From the NCBI GenBank assembly GCA_900446925.1, contig UAVY01000002.1, positions 124,001-188,000 of the forward strand: DNA of 64,000 nt, read 5' to 3'. Position numbers and translations under genes: made by a program. Source of the stretch: Citrobacter koseri (lineage in GTDB: Bacteria; Pseudomonadota; Gammaproteobacteria; Enterobacterales; Enterobacteriaceae). The notes under the pieces are model-generated. The model made no database searches, had not been told where the DNA came from, and saw only the letters and a list, made by a program, of their open reading frames with translations. Positions 28,498 through 41,439 of the stretch are shown here, piece after piece. Each line of letters starts with the position of its first letter. Within the stretch, counting starts at the first letter, position 1.

Positions 28498-29073
28498 TTA
28501 CGTCAACGCGCCACCCTGACGGCAGCGGGCAAAGCGCAGTATATCCTCCGCCAGACGGTGAGCGGTATCCACATCAGCCTGGCTGCGATTGACCAGCATT
28601 CGGCTGAGGCAACCTTCCAGCACCAGTTCCATCTGTTTCGCCACCATCGCCGGGTCGTCAATTTCGAGCGTTGTCAGCAATTCGTGGGTGAAGTCATGCG
28701 CCGCCCGTTTTTGCTGATCGGCCAGTTGGTGAATAGGGTGGGCAGGATCGGGATAAAACGTACAGGCAGCAATGAACAGACAACCGGGGTAGCGATTGTT
28801 GCTCACGCACTCCGAAAGCGCGTTATAGCGCGCCAGCAGTTTTTGTTCTGCGGTAAGGGTTTCATCAAGCAAAAGCTGGCGACGCCAGATGTCTACCTGT
28901 TGACTCAGATAACGCAGGGCGTCGTACAGAATAGCCTCTTTATCGGGCCAGAAGCGCTGTAACTCATCAAGCGGATAATCAATGCGTTCTGCCACCATTT
29001 CAAGCGTGGTGTTTGCTATCCCTTGAACCTCAAGTAATTTCAGGGCTTCTCCCAGGACATCTTCACGTTGCAC
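28498..29073 (-). CDS. yjdC: TetR-family regulator YjdC
   Basis: The protein has 191 residues with an N-terminal TetR helix-turn-helix ([23 protein letters not shown]). The ligand domain contains [12 protein letters not shown], nearly the same as E. coli YjdC. GTG 29073 gives the E. coli length and follows GGAGGAG; a further GTG at 29097 lies against the dsbD stop. It is the last gene of the cutA-dsbD-yjdC run. Its ligand and targets are not evident. Confidence 0.9.
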   Translation of the reverse strand: MQREDVLGEALKLLEVQGIANTTLEMVAERIDYPLDELQRFWPDKEAILYDALRYLSQQVDIWRRQLLLDETLTAEQKLLARYNALSECVSNNRYPGCLFIAACTFYPDPAHPIHQLADQQKRAAHDFTHELLTTLEIDDPAMVAKQMELVLEGCLSRMLVNRSQADVDTAHRLAEDILRFARCRQGGALT

Positions 29074-29109
29074 GGTATTCTCCTCCGTCTTTCCCACAGA
29101 AAGTGTCGC

Positions 29110-30819
29110 TCACGGTTGGCGATCGCGCAAATGTGCGCTAAAGGTCGTCGCATCCATAAAGCCCGTCACTCGCGCATTCGGGTGCTCATGGCCTTGCGCA
29201 TCAAAAAACAGGATTGTCGGTAAACCCAGCACATTCAGGTGCCTGAGCAAGGCGACATCCTGCGCATTGTTGGCGGTGACATTAGCCTGTAGCAGCACGG
29301 TGTCGCCCAGCGTCTGCTGAACCTGCGGATCGCTGAAGGTGTACTTCTCAAACTCTTTACAGGCGACGCACCAGTCGGCGTAGAGATCCAGCATTATCGG
29401 CTTTCCTTTTGCCTCTGCCAGCGCCTGATTTAACGCATCGACTGTCGTAATCGGCTTGAAGTTCAGGTGCGCCTGCGTCTGGGCGGTTGTTGCGCCAAAC
29501 GCCCAGTCCTGTAACGGGCGTACGCTGACCAGCGCCGCCGCCAGCAGGATGATTTGCACAATGCGCATCCCGCCGCGTCTGGCGTGCAGGCTGGTAATAA
29601 ACGCCCAGCCGAAGAAGGCGACGCCCAGCAGCGACCACAGACGCAGCCCCCACTCGTCGCCGATTACCCGTTCCAGCAAAAAGACCGGCAGCGCGAGGAT
29701 CACAAAGCCAAAAGCGGTTTTGACGTGTTCCATCCACGGGCCGCTTTTCGGTAGCAGACGGTTGCCAAACACGGTGACCAGAATCAGCGGCAGCCCCATG
29801 CCCAGCGCGTAGAGATACAGCGTTCCACCGCCAAGCCACATGTTCCCGCTCTGGGCGATGTACAGCAAAATGGCGCTCAGCGGCGCGGTGGTGCATGGTG
29901 AGCAGATAAGCCCGGCAATCGCGCCCATGACAAATACGCCGCCAGGAGAGCCGCCCTGCTGACGGTTACTCATCAACGTGAGGCGCGTTTGCAGTGAAGA
30001 AGGCAGCTGTAGTGTGAACAGTCCGAACATTGACAGCGCCAGCAGCGTGAAGACCAGCGCAAGGCCGATTAGCACATAAGGGTGCTGGAGCGCCGCCTGG
30101 AACTGTAGCCCGGCAGCAGCCACAACCAGCCCCAGCGCGGTGTAGGTAAGCGCCATACCCTGTACGTAGATAAAGGTCAGCAGCAACGCGCGTCCGGTTG
30201 AGAGGCGTTGTTTACCGCCGAGCACAATGCCGGAAATCAGCGGATACATCGGCAGGACGCAGGGCGTAAAGGCGATCCCGATGCCAATCAGCAATGCCCA
30301 CAGCGCGGAGAAAGGCAGCCGGGCGGCAGGTTGCGGCGTCTCTTTCGTTTGCGCCGCGACCGGCGACGGCGTGGATTTAGCCACCGTGCTGGCGCTCACT
30401 TCGCTTAACGGCACGGTTTTGGTTTCCGGTGGATAGCAGAAGCCTGCGTCAGCACAGCCCTGATACGTCACGGTTAACGTCGCGCCGGATGCGGCCTGGT
30501 TAACGATGAGCGGAATGTTTAAGCGCTTGCGGTAGATTTCGCTTTTGCCATAAAACTCATCTTCATGCCAGACGCCCGCCGGGAGCCGGACTTCGGCAAT
30601 TTCGGCCTGAGAGGGGGTGATGCTTACCTGTTTGCGGTAAAGATAGTAGCCGTCTTTCACCTGCCAGGAGAGGTTCAGGTCATGTTGATTCTGCTGAAAA
30701 TCAAAGGAAAAAGCCTGGTCAGCAGGGACAAACTGCGAGCGGCCTGGTGCGTCAAATAATCCGGCGAAGGCGGATGTGCTACACAGCAGCAGGATCAGCG
30801 TAAGGATGCGTTGAGCCAT
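29110..30819 (-). CDS. dsbD: Thiol:disulfide interchange protein DsbD
   Basis: This 569-residue protein carries electrons from cytoplasmic thioredoxin across the inner membrane to DsbC, DsbG and CcmG. The periplasmic alpha domain has the Cys pair in [11 protein letters not shown]. The membrane beta domain has eight helices with [10 protein letters not shown] and [11 protein letters not shown]. The periplasmic thioredoxin-like gamma domain carries WCVACK. The signal peptide ends at AFAG. It overlaps the end of cutA by 25 bases, indicating coupled expression. The frame is intact. Confidence 0.96.
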   Translation of the reverse strand: MAQRILTLILLLCSTSAFAGLFDAPGRSQFVPADQAFSFDFQQNQHDLNLSWQVKDGYYLYRKQVSITPSQAEIAEVRLPAGVWHEDEFYGKSEIYRKRLNIPLIVNQAASGATLTVTYQGCADAGFCYPPETKTVPLSEVSASTVAKSTPSPVAAQTKETPQPAARLPFSALWALLIGIGIAFTPCVLPMYPLISGIVLGGKQRLSTGRALLLTFIYVQGMALTYTALGLVVAAAGLQFQAALQHPYVLIGLALVFTLLALSMFGLFTLQLPSSLQTRLTLMSNRQQGGSPGGVFVMGAIAGLICSPCTTAPLSAILLYIAQSGNMWLGGGTLYLYALGMGLPLILVTVFGNRLLPKSGPWMEHVKTAFGFVILALPVFLLERVIGDEWGLRLWSLLGVAFFGWAFITSLHARRGGMRIVQIILLAAALVSVRPLQDWAFGATTAQTQAHLNFKPITTVDALNQALAEAKGKPIMLDLYADWCVACKEFEKYTFSDPQVQQTLGDTVLLQANVTANNAQDVALLRHLNVLGLPTILFFDAQGHEHPNARVTGFMDATTFSAHLRDRQP

Positions 30820-31142
30820 GAGAGGTAATCAGTGTCTCCGTGAGTGACGGGTAAAACCAGAAGTTCAGGTGTTTGATACGGGTGGTGAGACTTCAGGCAT
30901 TCAAGAAGCGCTTGCTGGTGCGAAACGGTGGTTTTTAAAATCATCTGTACTTCGTATTCCTGCTCCAGTTTGCCCTCCCAGTAATACAAGGATGTCGCGC
31001 CCGGCAGTAACGTAGCGCAGGCGGCCAGTTTTTCCGCCAGCACCTTAGCGGCCAGATCCTGGGCTGTTGCTTCATCCGGCGCGGTACAGAGCACCACGAC
31101 GGCCTCGGGGATGGAGATATCCTGACTATTATCATCAAGCAT
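30795..31142 (-). CDS. cutA: Divalent-cation tolerance protein CutA
   Basis: This 115-residue trimeric ferredoxin-fold protein is nearly identical to E. coli CutA from [19 protein letters not shown] to [11 protein letters not shown]. The Cys/His metal-binding region lies around [13 protein letters not shown] 31142 follows GAGG by eight bases, which decides against the GTG two codons upstream. The 3' end overlaps dsbD. Confidence 0.94.
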   Translation of the reverse strand: MLDDNSQDISIPEAVVVLCTAPDEATAQDLAAKVLAEKLAACATLLPGATSLYYWEGKLEQEYEVQMILKTTVSHQQALLECLKSHHPYQTPELLVLPVTHGDTDYLSWLNASLR

Positions 31143-31263
31143 AAACACCTCGAAAGAACAGAAAGAGCAGCAAGAGTGTGGTCACTATACAACGGAAGGC
31201 GGCGGGATGTTAGTCAAAGCGGAGGTAAGAAAGCGGGGCGCGTATACGCCCCGCGAGGAGAAC

Positions 31264-32567
31264 TTACAGCATGACGCTGCCCAGCAGGAAGCCGAAGCAA
31301 ACGGCAAGGGCAACACCCAGCGTACCTGGGATAAAGAACGGGTGGTTAAAGACGAATTTACCGATACGGGTTGTACCGGTGTCATCCATCTGAACCGCAG
31401 CAACCAGCGTTGGGTAGGTCGGCAGAATGAACAGGCCGGAAACCGCAGCGAAAGACGCGACAGCGGTCAGCGGAGAGACGTTCAGCGCCAGCGCCATTGG
31501 CATCAACGCTTTCGCTGTGGCTGCCTGAGAGTACAGCAGAGCGGAAGCAAAGAAGAAGATGACGGCCAGCAGCCACGGATGGCCCTGAATCACGCTACCC
31601 GCAGTGTCTTTGATCCAGTCGATGTTGTGAGAAACGAAAGTATCGCCCAACCATGCTACGCCCAGAATACAGATACAGGCGCTCATACCCGCTTTAAAGG
31701 TACTGGAGTTCAGGATGGAGTCCGTTTCGACACGGCAGACGATGGTCGTCAGCGTCGCGACGCTCAGCATGATGATCAGAATCGCGTTGGTGGTGTTCAT
31801 CAGCGGTGTTGCGACCAGGCCGAGGCTTGGACTGTTGACGATGGCATAAACCACGACGCAGACAACGCCCAGCAGGAACAGCCAGACCGAGGTTTTTTGC
31901 CATCGGTTTGATTTCAATTTGCTTTTCGCCGCGCAGTTCGATCAGCCCTTCTTCCAGACGTTTGCGGTAAACCGGGTCGTCAGAAAGTTTAGAGTTAAAC
32001 AGCATTGTGACCAGGAAGGACATCACCAGTACCGCCAGCAGAGTGGACGGAATCACCACGGACAGCAGGTGAATATAGCTGATGCCATGACCTTCCATGA
32101 CGGAAGACATGTACACCACCGCCGCAGAGATAGGCGATGCGGTGATCGCAATCTGTGCGGAAACCACCGCCGTGGAGAGCGGACGGCAAGGTTTGATGCC
32201 TTGCTCCTTCGCCACTTCAGCGATAACCGGCAGGGTTGCCAGAGAGATGTTGCCAGTACCGGCAAAGATAGTCAGGAAATAAGTGACGATCGGTGCAAGG
32301 ATCGTGATGTATTTCGGGTTTTTTGCGCAGCAGTTTTTCCGTCTGGTTAACCAGATAGTCCAGACCGCCCGCAACCTGCATTGCGGAGATGGCAGCGATA
32401 ACCGCCATGGATGATGGAAATAACATCGAACGGGATATTCCCTGGTTTAACGCCGATGGCTGCAAGAACCAGAACGCCAAGCCACCTGCAAATCCAATAC
32501 CGATGCCCCCAAGTCTGGCACCCAAAAAGATTGCCAGCAAAACGATGATAAGTTCTAAAACTATCAT
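31264..32567 (-). CDS. dcuA: Anaerobic C4-dicarboxylate transporter DcuA (frame interrupted)
   Basis: This inner-membrane antiporter exchanges aspartate, fumarate and succinate. The pieces together match E. coli DcuA over 433 residues (IIVLLAIFLGARLGGIGIG, AGTGNISLATLPVIAEVAK, FNHPFFIPGTLGVALAVCF). Four one-base breaks occur: near 32484 (one G missing), near 32404 (extra C), the T6 run 32319-32324 and the T6 run 31893-31898. Removing or adding one base at each restores the frame. It lies downstream of aspA on the same strand, as in E. coli. Confidence 0.92.
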
Positions 32568-32631
32568 ATTAGCCTTCCTTGTTGTTTAACAAGTTGATAT
32601 TAAATTGTTGTTATTTGGTAACTTATGACAA

Positions 32632-32658
32632 GAAAAAAGGCACGTCATCTGACGTGCC
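32632..32658 (-). terminator. aspA terminator
   Basis: GGCACGTCA (32639-32647) pairs with TGACGTGCC (32650-32658). On the minus strand the stem runs into T6. It lies between aspA and dcuA. Confidence 0.8.
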
Positions 32659-32681
32659 TCCTGTGTTACTACCCTGTACGA

Positions 32682-34119
32682 TTACTGTTCGCTTTCATCA
32701 GTATAACGTTTTGCTTTGTAAGCCGGGTGCATCAGGTTCTGTGCGGAGAAAATATCGTCCAGCTCTGCTTCAGTCAACAGGCCGCGCTCCAGCACCACTT
32801 CACGGACGCTCTTACCGGTCTCGGCGCAAATCTTACCAACGATGTCGCCGTTGTGGTGGCCGATGAACGGGTTGAGGTAGGTGACGATGCCGATGGAGTT
32901 ATAAACGTATCCTTCGCACACTTCTTTGTTTGCGGTAATGCCGTTAATGCATTTTTCCAGCAGGTTGTAGCAGGCATTGCTCAGAATATGGATAGATTCG
33001 AACATCGCCTGGCCGATAACCGGCTCCATTACGTTCAGCTGCAACTGGCCTGCTTCGGCTGCCATCGTTACGGTGGTGTCGTTACCGATGACTTTGAAGC
33101 ATACCTGGTTAACAACTTCTGGTACTACCGGGTTTACTTTCGCTGGCATGATAGAAGAGCCCGCCTGTAGTTCCGGCAGGTTGATCTCGTTCAGACCCGC
33201 GCGTGGGCCTGAGGAGAGCAAACGCAGGTCGTTACAGATTTTAGACATCTTCACAGCCAGGCGTTTCAGCGCGCTGTGTACCATGACATAAGCGCCGCAG
33301 TCGGACGTTGCTTCAATCAGGTCTTCTGCCGGTACGCAGGCAAAGCCAGTGACTTCAGCCAGTTTCTGCACCGCCAGCGGAGAGTATTCTTTCGGAGTGT
33401 TCAGGCCAGTACCGATTGCCGTCGCGCCGAGGTTAACTTCCAGCAGCAGCTCAGCAGTACGTTCAATGCTTTTCACTTCTTCTTTCAGCAGTACGCTGAA
33501 AGCGCGGAATTCCTGGCCGAGGGTCATCGGTACAGCATCCTGCAACTGGGTACGACCCATTTTCAGGATGTCCTGGAACTCAACGGCTTTACGCTCGAAG
33601 CCTTCACGCAACTGATTGATTGCATCAATGAGTTTGACGATAGACGCGTAAACGGCAACACGGAAACCGGTCGGATAGGCGTCGTTGGTGGACTGACATT
33701 TATTCACATGGTCGTTCGGGTTCAGGTACTGATATTCACCTTTCTGATGACCCATCAGCTCCAGCCCGATATTGGCCAGCACTTCGTTGGTGTTCATGTT
33801 GACGGAAGTACCTGCACCGCCCTGGTAAACGTCTACCGGGAACTGGTCCATGCATTTGCCGTTATTCAGGACTTCATCACATGCGGCAATGATGGCGTTG
33901 GCCACACTTTTAGGGATGGTTTGCAGCTCTTTGTTGGCCAGGGCCGCTGCCTTTTTTACCATTACCATACCGCGTACAAATTCAGGGATATCGCTGATTT
34001 TGTTATTGCTAATGTAGAAGTTTTCAATCGCTCTCAGGAGTGTGAACACCATAGTAGGCATCCGCTGGAACTTCCCTGGTACCCAACAAATCTTCTTCGA
34101 TACGAATGTTGTTTAACAT
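32682..34119 (-). CDS. aspA: Aspartate ammonia-lyase AspA (frame interrupted near start)
   Basis: This 478-residue enzyme converts aspartate to fumarate and ammonia, feeding fumarate respiration. It carries the superfamily signature [11 protein letters not shown] and is close to E. coli AspA throughout. The start is ATG 34119 ([18 protein letters not shown]). The frame breaks near 34040, where an extra base in ACACTCCTG separates YYGVHT from LRAIENFY. A strong CRP-like site lies 185 bases upstream. With dcuA and frdABCD it forms the anaerobic aspartate-fumarate-succinate route encoded in this window. Confidence 0.93.
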
Positions 34120-34457
34120 GTGAACCTTCTTTTTCAAGCTGCCAATAATTACATAAACACACAGGATATATGTGGTTTCGAATGTTTCCTGACCGACGAT
34201 TATCCCCTGCATCGGTCTGATACTCGAGATCATATTCTGCTTCAGGATTTCTACCGTAACCTGGATCACTTAAAGTGTGGGAAGTTACCCCTTATTTATT
34301 ATTTTGTGAAATAGGTCACCGCTTTGGGATTACCACTAAAAATAAGTGTACAAACAGCTTGAAATTTTGCTAACCGTCTCAACATCTGACGCATGCGAAT
34401 CGCGCACCCATATCAGACAGACGTGATGAAAACGGCTGTCATTTACAGGAGAGTCCT
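34120..34457. other. aspA-fxsA divergent intergenic region
   Basis: This 338-base gap between divergent genes contains the CRP-like site listed separately. An open frame extending aspA upstream is simply its leader. Confidence 0.55.
34305..34320. promoter_or_regulatory. CRP site upstream of aspA
   Basis: TGTGA-N6-TCACC matches 9 of 10 half-site bases of the CRP consensus. aspA of E. coli is known to be activated by CRP, so this is probably its site; it could also serve fxsA. Confidence 0.6.
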
Positions 34458-34935
34458 TTGCGCTGGATACCGTTTATTGCCATCTTTCTCTATGTTTACA
34501 TTGAGATTTCTATTTTTATCCAGGTCGCCCATGTGCTGGGCGTCCTGATGACGCTGATCCTGGTGATTTTCACCTCGGTCATTGGTATGTCGCTGGTGCG
34601 AAACCAGGGTTTCAAGAACTTTTTGTTGATGCAGCAGAAAATGGGCGGCTGGCGAAAGTCCGGCGGCGGAGATGATCAAGAGCGTGTCGCTGATCATCGC
34701 GGGCCTGCTGCTGGTGCTGCCCGGCTTCTTCACCGACTTCCTGGGGCTGCTTCTTTTATTGCCGCCCGTGCAGAAACACCTGACCATGAAGCTGCTGCCG
34801 CATTTGCGTTTTTCCCGTATGCCTGGCGGCGGTTTTAGCGCCGGAACGGGCGGCGGCGAGACGTTTGACGGTGAGTTTCAGCGTAAAGAGGACGAGCGTG
34901 ACCGTTTAGATCATAAAGACGACCGCAAGGATTAA
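34458..34935 (+). CDS. fxsA: Membrane protein FxsA (frame interrupted)
   Basis: This inner-membrane protein of about 158 residues is known as a suppressor of phage T7 exclusion by F. N-terminal helices (FIAIFLYVYIEISIFIQVAH) are followed by a second hydrophobic part (SVSLIIAGLLLVLPGFFTDF) and a Gly-rich, charged tail ending DHKDDRKD. The start is TTG 34458 after AGGAG, giving the E. coli N-terminus MRW. The frame breaks at the GGG run 34643-34645; two G restore MAAGESPAAEMIKS. Confidence 0.9.
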
Positions 34936-34952
34936 ATCAAACGTTGAACCGT

Positions 34953-35022
34953 AGGCCGGATAAACCGCTTCAGCGGCGCCATCCGGCATAAATGCCCGGT
35001 GGCGCTATGCTTACCGGGTCTA
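34953..35022. repeat. REP/BIME element
   Basis: GTAGGCCGGATAAACCGC and GGCGCCATCCGGCATAAATG form a REP palindrome, and a second partial REP (TGCCCGGTGGCGC...CCGGGTCTAC) follows. It lies between the convergent fxsA and yjeH. Confidence 0.8.
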
Positions 35023-35035
35023 CAACTGCTGACGC

Positions 35036-36271
35036 TTAGCCAACCTGCGGGGGTAAAAACAGCCACAGCGCCGTCAGCATAATCAGCGCGTACAGGCACT
35101 TCCATCCCACCATTGCCAGCAATAACAGACACAGCAGAGCGCCAGTCACCGCCAGCGCGCGATAGCGTCCTGCCAGCAACCGACACCCGGCCAGCATACA
35201 CAGCAAGTAGATCATAATGAAAATGCCGTTGGCATAGACGATCAGCGCGTCGAGATTGATCTCAAGGATGTAAATGCACAATGTGCTGAGTACGCAACAG
35301 CCCAGTACGGCGTTCAGCGCATTGCGGGGAACGCGGCGGGCAGAAAGGCGCGCCAGATAATGGTCTGGCCTGTCCTGCGCCTGTGACCAGACAAGGCGGG
35401 CGAAACTCTGGATATAGATATTCAGGCTGGCGAAGCAGGCCAGATAACCAATAATGCAGGCGACCCACAGCGCCTGTACGCCAAACAATCGCACGACGAT
35501 GTCAGGGAGCGACGCTGCCGCCGCCATTTGCGCGCCGTAGGCGTCAAAATGCAGAACCGCCACCGTACACGCCCAATAAACGGAGCCAGCCAGCAGCAGA
35601 CCGATCATCAGCGCGCGCGGGAAATCGCGTTCAGGGTTTTTAAATTCCGATGCCAGATGGGCGAACGCTTCAAGGCCGACAAAGCACCAGAACATAACCG
35701 ACAGCGCGGCGAACAAGGCGGGCAGCTCAATATCCGCAGGGGCAGGGAACGGAATTTTGTTCGGCTTGAGATCGCCCGCCCACCAGATGGCGACAATCAG
35801 CGCCACAATCAGCCCGGCAATGATCGTTTGCAGGTTGGCGCTGGAGCTGGCGCCGCGAGAGCCAATGAACCACACCAGCGCCAGCGTGCCGAATTCCGCC
35901 AGTAAAAGCTGCCAGCCGTGCCAGCCAAACATCGCCTGACCGAATCCGGCGGCGATATGCAGCGCCGCTGGCAGGCCGACGGGGATGACCGACAGGAACA
36001 GCCATCCGGTGACGCGCGCCATTCGCGAACCAAACGCCATCCCGACAAAATGCGCCACGCCGCCCGCACTGGGGAAATGACGCCCCAGGATGGCAAAAAC
36101 AATCGCCACAGGAAAGACTAAAACGATGAGCGCAGGCCAGGCCCACAGGCTGTTATTGCCCGCCACCAGCGCGGCCAGCGCCGGGACGGCAAAGACGCCG
36201 GTTCCTAACAGTGATGTCGACAACAGGCCCACGCCCTGAGCCAGTCCCAGCTCTTGTTTTAGTCCACTCAT
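35036..36271 (-). CDS. yjeH: L-methionine / branched-chain amino acid exporter YjeH
   Basis: This 411-residue APC-superfamily inner-membrane exporter has about 12 helices. Landmarks are GVGLLSTSLLGTGVFAVPA at the unwound helix 1, FCHWGAM-equivalent GRHFPSAGGVAHFVGMAFG, and FVGLEAFAHLASEFKNPERD. E. coli YjeH exports methionine, leucine, isoleucine and valine. The frame is intact. It is divergent from groES. Confidence 0.9.
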   Translation of the reverse strand: MSGLKQELGLAQGVGLLSTSLLGTGVFAVPALAALVAGNNSLWAWPALIVLVFPVAIVFAILGRHFPSAGGVAHFVGMAFGSRMARVTGWLFLSVIPVGLPAALHIAAGFGQAMFGWHGWQLLLAEFGTLALVWFIGSRGASSSANLQTIIAGLIVALIVAIWWAGDLKPNKIPFPAPADIELPALFAALSVMFWCFVGLEAFAHLASEFKNPERDFPRALMIGLLLAGSVYWACTVAVLHFDAYGAQMAAAASLPDIVVRLFGVQALWVACIIGYLACFASLNIYIQSFARLVWSQAQDRPDHYLARLSARRVPRNALNAVLGCCVLSTLCIYILEINLDALIVYANGIFIMIYLLCMLAGCRLLAGRYRALAVTGALLCLLLLAMVGWKCLYALIMLTALWLFLPPQVG

Positions 36272-36384
36272 GAGTCACTATCCGGTTACGCCCAATTTTT
36301 GGGCAACTGCGCAGATTTTCGATGGTAACACAATCGGATTTACTTATGACGGGCTGCCTTAAATCGTTATGAAATGTGAGGTGA

Positions 36385-36840
<456 letters not shown>

Positions 36841-36871
36841 TCCGCGAACGACACTGAACATACGAATTTAA

Positions 36872-38530
<1,659 letters not shown>

Positions 38531-38532
38531 TT

Positions 38533-38662
38533 GCCCACACCCTGCATCCTTCAGGCCGCAGGTGCGTTGGTTGCGTTTGCTAACCCCAGTCACTTACTTG
38601 AGTAAGCTTCTGGGGATTAACAAACTGGCCGCCTCCCTGCAACCAGAATGATTTGGGTGCTC
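38533..38662. repeat. ERIC/IRU element, copy 1
   Basis: The core ACCCCAGTCACTTACTT followed by AGTAAGCTTCTGGGGATT matches the ERIC central palindrome. The outer arms (CACCCTGCATCCTTCAGG with CCAGAATGATTTGGGTG) give the roughly 127-bp imperfect palindrome. It lies directly behind groEL. Confidence 0.85.
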
Positions 38663-38679
38663 ATCTCCCAGAATTTAGA

Positions 38680-38712
38680 AACCCCCGGGCAGAAATGTTC
38701 GGGGGTTTTTCT
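38680..38712 (+). terminator. groEL-side rho-independent terminator
   Basis: ACCCCCG and CGGGGGT form a GC-rich stem around a 14-base loop, followed by TTTTT. It closes groESL transcription past the ERIC element. Confidence 0.75.
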
Positions 38713-38789
38713 TTTGGTCATCTTTTTAGTATAAGATTCAGACATGGACGACGTGAGTGGCGTCCAGCTCATTGATTATGGGGAATAAC

Positions 38790-39143
38790 ATGCACGTAAA
38801 ATATTTAGCAGGGATCGTCGGTGCTGCGCTGCTGATGGCGGGTTGTAGCTCCAGCAACCAACTGACCGCTGCCGGGCAAAGTGTGCGTTTTGTGGAAGAC
38901 AAGCCTGGCGCAGAATGCCAGTTGATCGGCACTGCGACCGGTAAGCAAAGCAACTGGCTTTCTGGTCAGCACGGTGAAGAGGGCGGCTCCATGCGTGGTG
39001 CAGCGAACGACCTGCGTAACCAGGCTGCGGCAATGGGCGGAAATGTGATTTATGGCGTCAGCAGCCCAACGCAGGGAATGTTGTCCAGCTTTGTCCCGAC
39101 CGCCAGTGAAATGAACGGTCAGGTTTATAAGTGCCCTAACTGA
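38790..39143 (+). CDS. yjeI: Lipoprotein YjeI (DUF4156)
   Basis: This 117-residue predicted lipoprotein has lipobox LMAGC. The mature part is nearly E. coli YjeI (ECQLIGTATGKQSNWLSGQ, GGSMRGAANDLRNQAA, ending GQVYKCPN). ATG 38790 follows GGGGA; the longer open frame upstream lacks a site. The function is unknown. The gene is flanked by two ERIC elements. Confidence 0.92.
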   Translation: MHVKYLAGIVGAALLMAGCSSSNQLTAAGQSVRFVEDKPGAECQLIGTATGKQSNWLSGQHGEEGGSMRGAANDLRNQAAAMGGNVIYGVSSPTQGMLSSFVPTASEMNGQVYKCPN

Positions 39144-39269
39144 TTACACTTCATTCTTCAACCTGCCTTTTTGTTGGCTGCGCTGTGAAACCCCAGTCAC
39201 ATAGTTATCTGTGCTGCTGGGGATTTCTTCGCTTGCCGCTGCGATGCAGGTTGAATGATTTTGTGTAAT
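39143..39269. repeat. ERIC/IRU element, copy 2
   Basis: It is exactly 127 bases, bounded by ATTACAC and GTGTAAT, with outer arms TTCAACCTGC / GCAGGTTGAA. The ERIC centre (ACCCCAGTCACATAG...CTGGGGATTTC) and the typical TTCGCTTGCCGC follow. It begins right at the yjeI stop and is in the same orientation as copy 1. Confidence 0.9.
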
Positions 39270-39321
39270 ACAGTGGTCTATACAGGCGTATGTGATCGTA
39301 GGCCGGATAAGCGCAGCGCCA

Positions 39322-40186
39322 TCAGGCGTTTTTCGCTTTCTCGACCGACTGCACGCGTAAATGATGCAACGCGCGCAGGCACTGCTCCTGAGTGAGTTTT
39401 GTGCGTCTTATCAGCGGTTAGCGTTCTGACAAACACCTGGCACGGTTTCCCGGCCAGCTTCTTCAGCCGTTGGCTGAAATCAAGCAGTCGGCGTGAAATG
39501 GCCTCTGCCTCTTTGCTGCCAGAAGGGGTGCGGTTTTTCACTACGGCGCCGCTAAAATGTGTTTTACCTGTCTCATCGGTATAACGATAGAGCACCGCCA
39601 GATAATGGCTGAAGAGATTGTGCTTCCATTCAGGTTGCGCGTAGGCGTCATATTCCAGATTACCGTTATCCAGACAGTCAGCATCATATAATGGCAGAAA
39701 ATCCAGTAGTGATGTAATACGCAGCACCAGCTCACGCATACCGGCATTATCTATAGCACGAATAATTGCGCGCACCAGAACGTCAATCTGTAATTCATTA
39801 ATCATCAGCTCGCATGTTTTACCGTCATGCAGCGTAAAAGAAAGCATGACGTTTTCGCTCTGGTCGTCTACCAGCGTTAATGTATTCACCCGGCGATTAA
39901 TATCTGCGTTTTTGAGTTCCTCTTCCTGAATGGCCGGAATACTCTCAAGCATTTTTTTACTGACTCTATCCCGTGCTTTTTCATATTGTTGGCGAGCGTT
40001 GGGGGACAGGTGATGCTTCTGGTGCAGCCGGCTTTCCAGAGCGATCAGCAGATCTCTTAATTCCAGCGCCGTCAGAAAAAACAACGACTCTTTATTCCTC
40101 GGTTCTTTTATTTTTAATGCCAGCGCAATAAACTCATTCGCTTTTCGAATAACGCCTGTATTAACGCCTTTGATACTCATCGCCAT
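39322..40186 (-). CDS. yjeJ: YjeJ family protein (frame interrupted near end)
   Basis: This uncharacterised cytoplasmic protein of about 287 residues is close to E. coli YjeJ (SIKGVNTGVIRKANEFIALA, RITSLLDFLPLYDADC, QPEWKHNLFSHYLAVLYRY). The frame breaks at the T4 run 39397-39400; three T give KLTQEQCLRALHHLRVQS and a stop at 39322 inside a REP (about 39296-39325). ATG 40186 follows GGAGAA by seven bases; ATG 40180 would match the E. coli start. No function is known. Confidence 0.87.
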
Positions 40187-40369
40187 AAAGGTTCTCCCTA
40201 ACCAATTATTAATCAGGTAACTTAATTTGAATCAATGTATAATTTTGAAATATATTCGGTGTGTTATGTTATTAAAATAACATAATATGGAAAGCGTCGC
40301 GCTATATGAACGGATTCAAATAAGCGATTTTAAGGGCGAGTGTCCGAAACCGGACACTCGTTTGAACAA

Positions 40370-41398
40370 TTATTGCTGGCGTAACTGCAAATCTAATGGT
40401 GTTTTGCTCGGCTCCCCGCCAATTTCACGCGCCAGTCTGGGCACCATATAACCGGATACCCGCGTCAGCAGTTCACGCATAATTCGCCGCGCTTCATCGT
40501 CGCTCACCATGAAATGCGCCGCGCCCTGAACTTTATCCAGCACATGCAGGTAGTAGGGCATGACGCCGGCGTCAAACAGCGCATTGCTGAGGTTTGCCAG
40601 CGTTTGCGCGTTATCGTTCACCCCGCGTAGCAGTACGCTCTGGTTGAGCAGGGTAACACCCGCGTTGCGTAGCGTCGTCATGGCCTGACGGAACGTGTCG
40701 TCAATTTCGTTGGCGTGGTTGATGTGATTCACCAGCAGAATTTGCAGAGAAGAGCGCGCAAAGCGGGCTGCCAGCCCATCCGTAATGCGCGCGGGGATCA
40801 CGATCGGCAAACGACTGTGGATACGCAGCCGTTTGATGTGCGGGATCGCTTCCAGTTGCGTAAGCAACCAGTCCAGTTCGTGATCTTTCGCCATCAAAGG
40901 ATCGCCGCCGGAGAAGATGATCTCATCCAGTTCAGGGTGTGCGGCGATGTAGTCCAGCGCGACCTGCCAGTTGCGTTTGTTGCCCTGATTATCCGCATAC
41001 GGGAAGTGGCGACGGAAGCAGTAGCGGCAATTTACCGCGCATCCGCCTTTTACCAGCAGCAACGCACGGTTGCGGTATTTGTGCAGTAATCCGGGCACGA
41101 CGCTGTGCTGCTCTTCCAGCGGGTCGGTGGAAAAACCGGGGGCGGTTACGAATTCGTCCTGCGAGGTAAGTACCTGACGCAGAAGCGGATCGTTGGGATT
41201 GCCTTTCTCCATACGCGCGATGAAAGATCGCGGTACGCGCAGGGCGAACAGGCGTTTGGCGTCGCGTCCGGCCAACAGTTTTTCATCTGCGTCTATATTC
41301 AAAAGATGCAGTAGTTCATCGGGATTGGTCACAACATCGGCAAGTTGCGCTAACCAATCTTCTCTGGATGGGGTATTTAGGGTTACAATATGCGCCAT
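40370..41398 (-). CDS. epmB: EF-P-(R)-beta-lysine synthase EpmB (lysine 2,3-aminomutase)
   Basis: This 342-residue radical-SAM/PLP enzyme makes (R)-beta-lysine, which EpmA then attaches to EF-P. The 4Fe-4S motif is CAVNCRYC, and the PLP region includes GVNDNAQTLANLS. It is divergent from efp with a 41-base gap, so the enzyme and its ultimate target share a control region. The frame is intact. Confidence 0.95.
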   Translation of the reverse strand: MAHIVTLNTPSREDWLAQLADVVTNPDELLHLLNIDADEKLLAGRDAKRLFALRVPRSFIARMEKGNPNDPLLRQVLTSQDEFVTAPGFSTDPLEEQHSVVPGLLHKYRNRALLLVKGGCAVNCRYCFRRHFPYADNQGNKRNWQVALDYIAAHPELDEIIFSGGDPLMAKDHELDWLLTQLEAIPHIKRLRIHSRLPIVIPARITDGLAARFARSSLQILLVNHINHANEIDDTFRQAMTTLRNAGVTLLNQSVLLRGVNDNAQTLANLSNALFDAGVMPYYLHVLDKVQGAAHFMVSDDEARRIMRELLTRVSGYMVPRLAREIGGEPSKTPLDLQLRQQ

Positions 41399-41439
41399 TT
41401 TGTGGCTTAGCTACCAGTTAACAATTTTCAGAGGGCCTT

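Noticed and set aside
33276..34148. A 290-codon open frame antisense to aspA
   Set aside because: It lies wholly opposite a conserved coding sequence and shows no recognisable domain.
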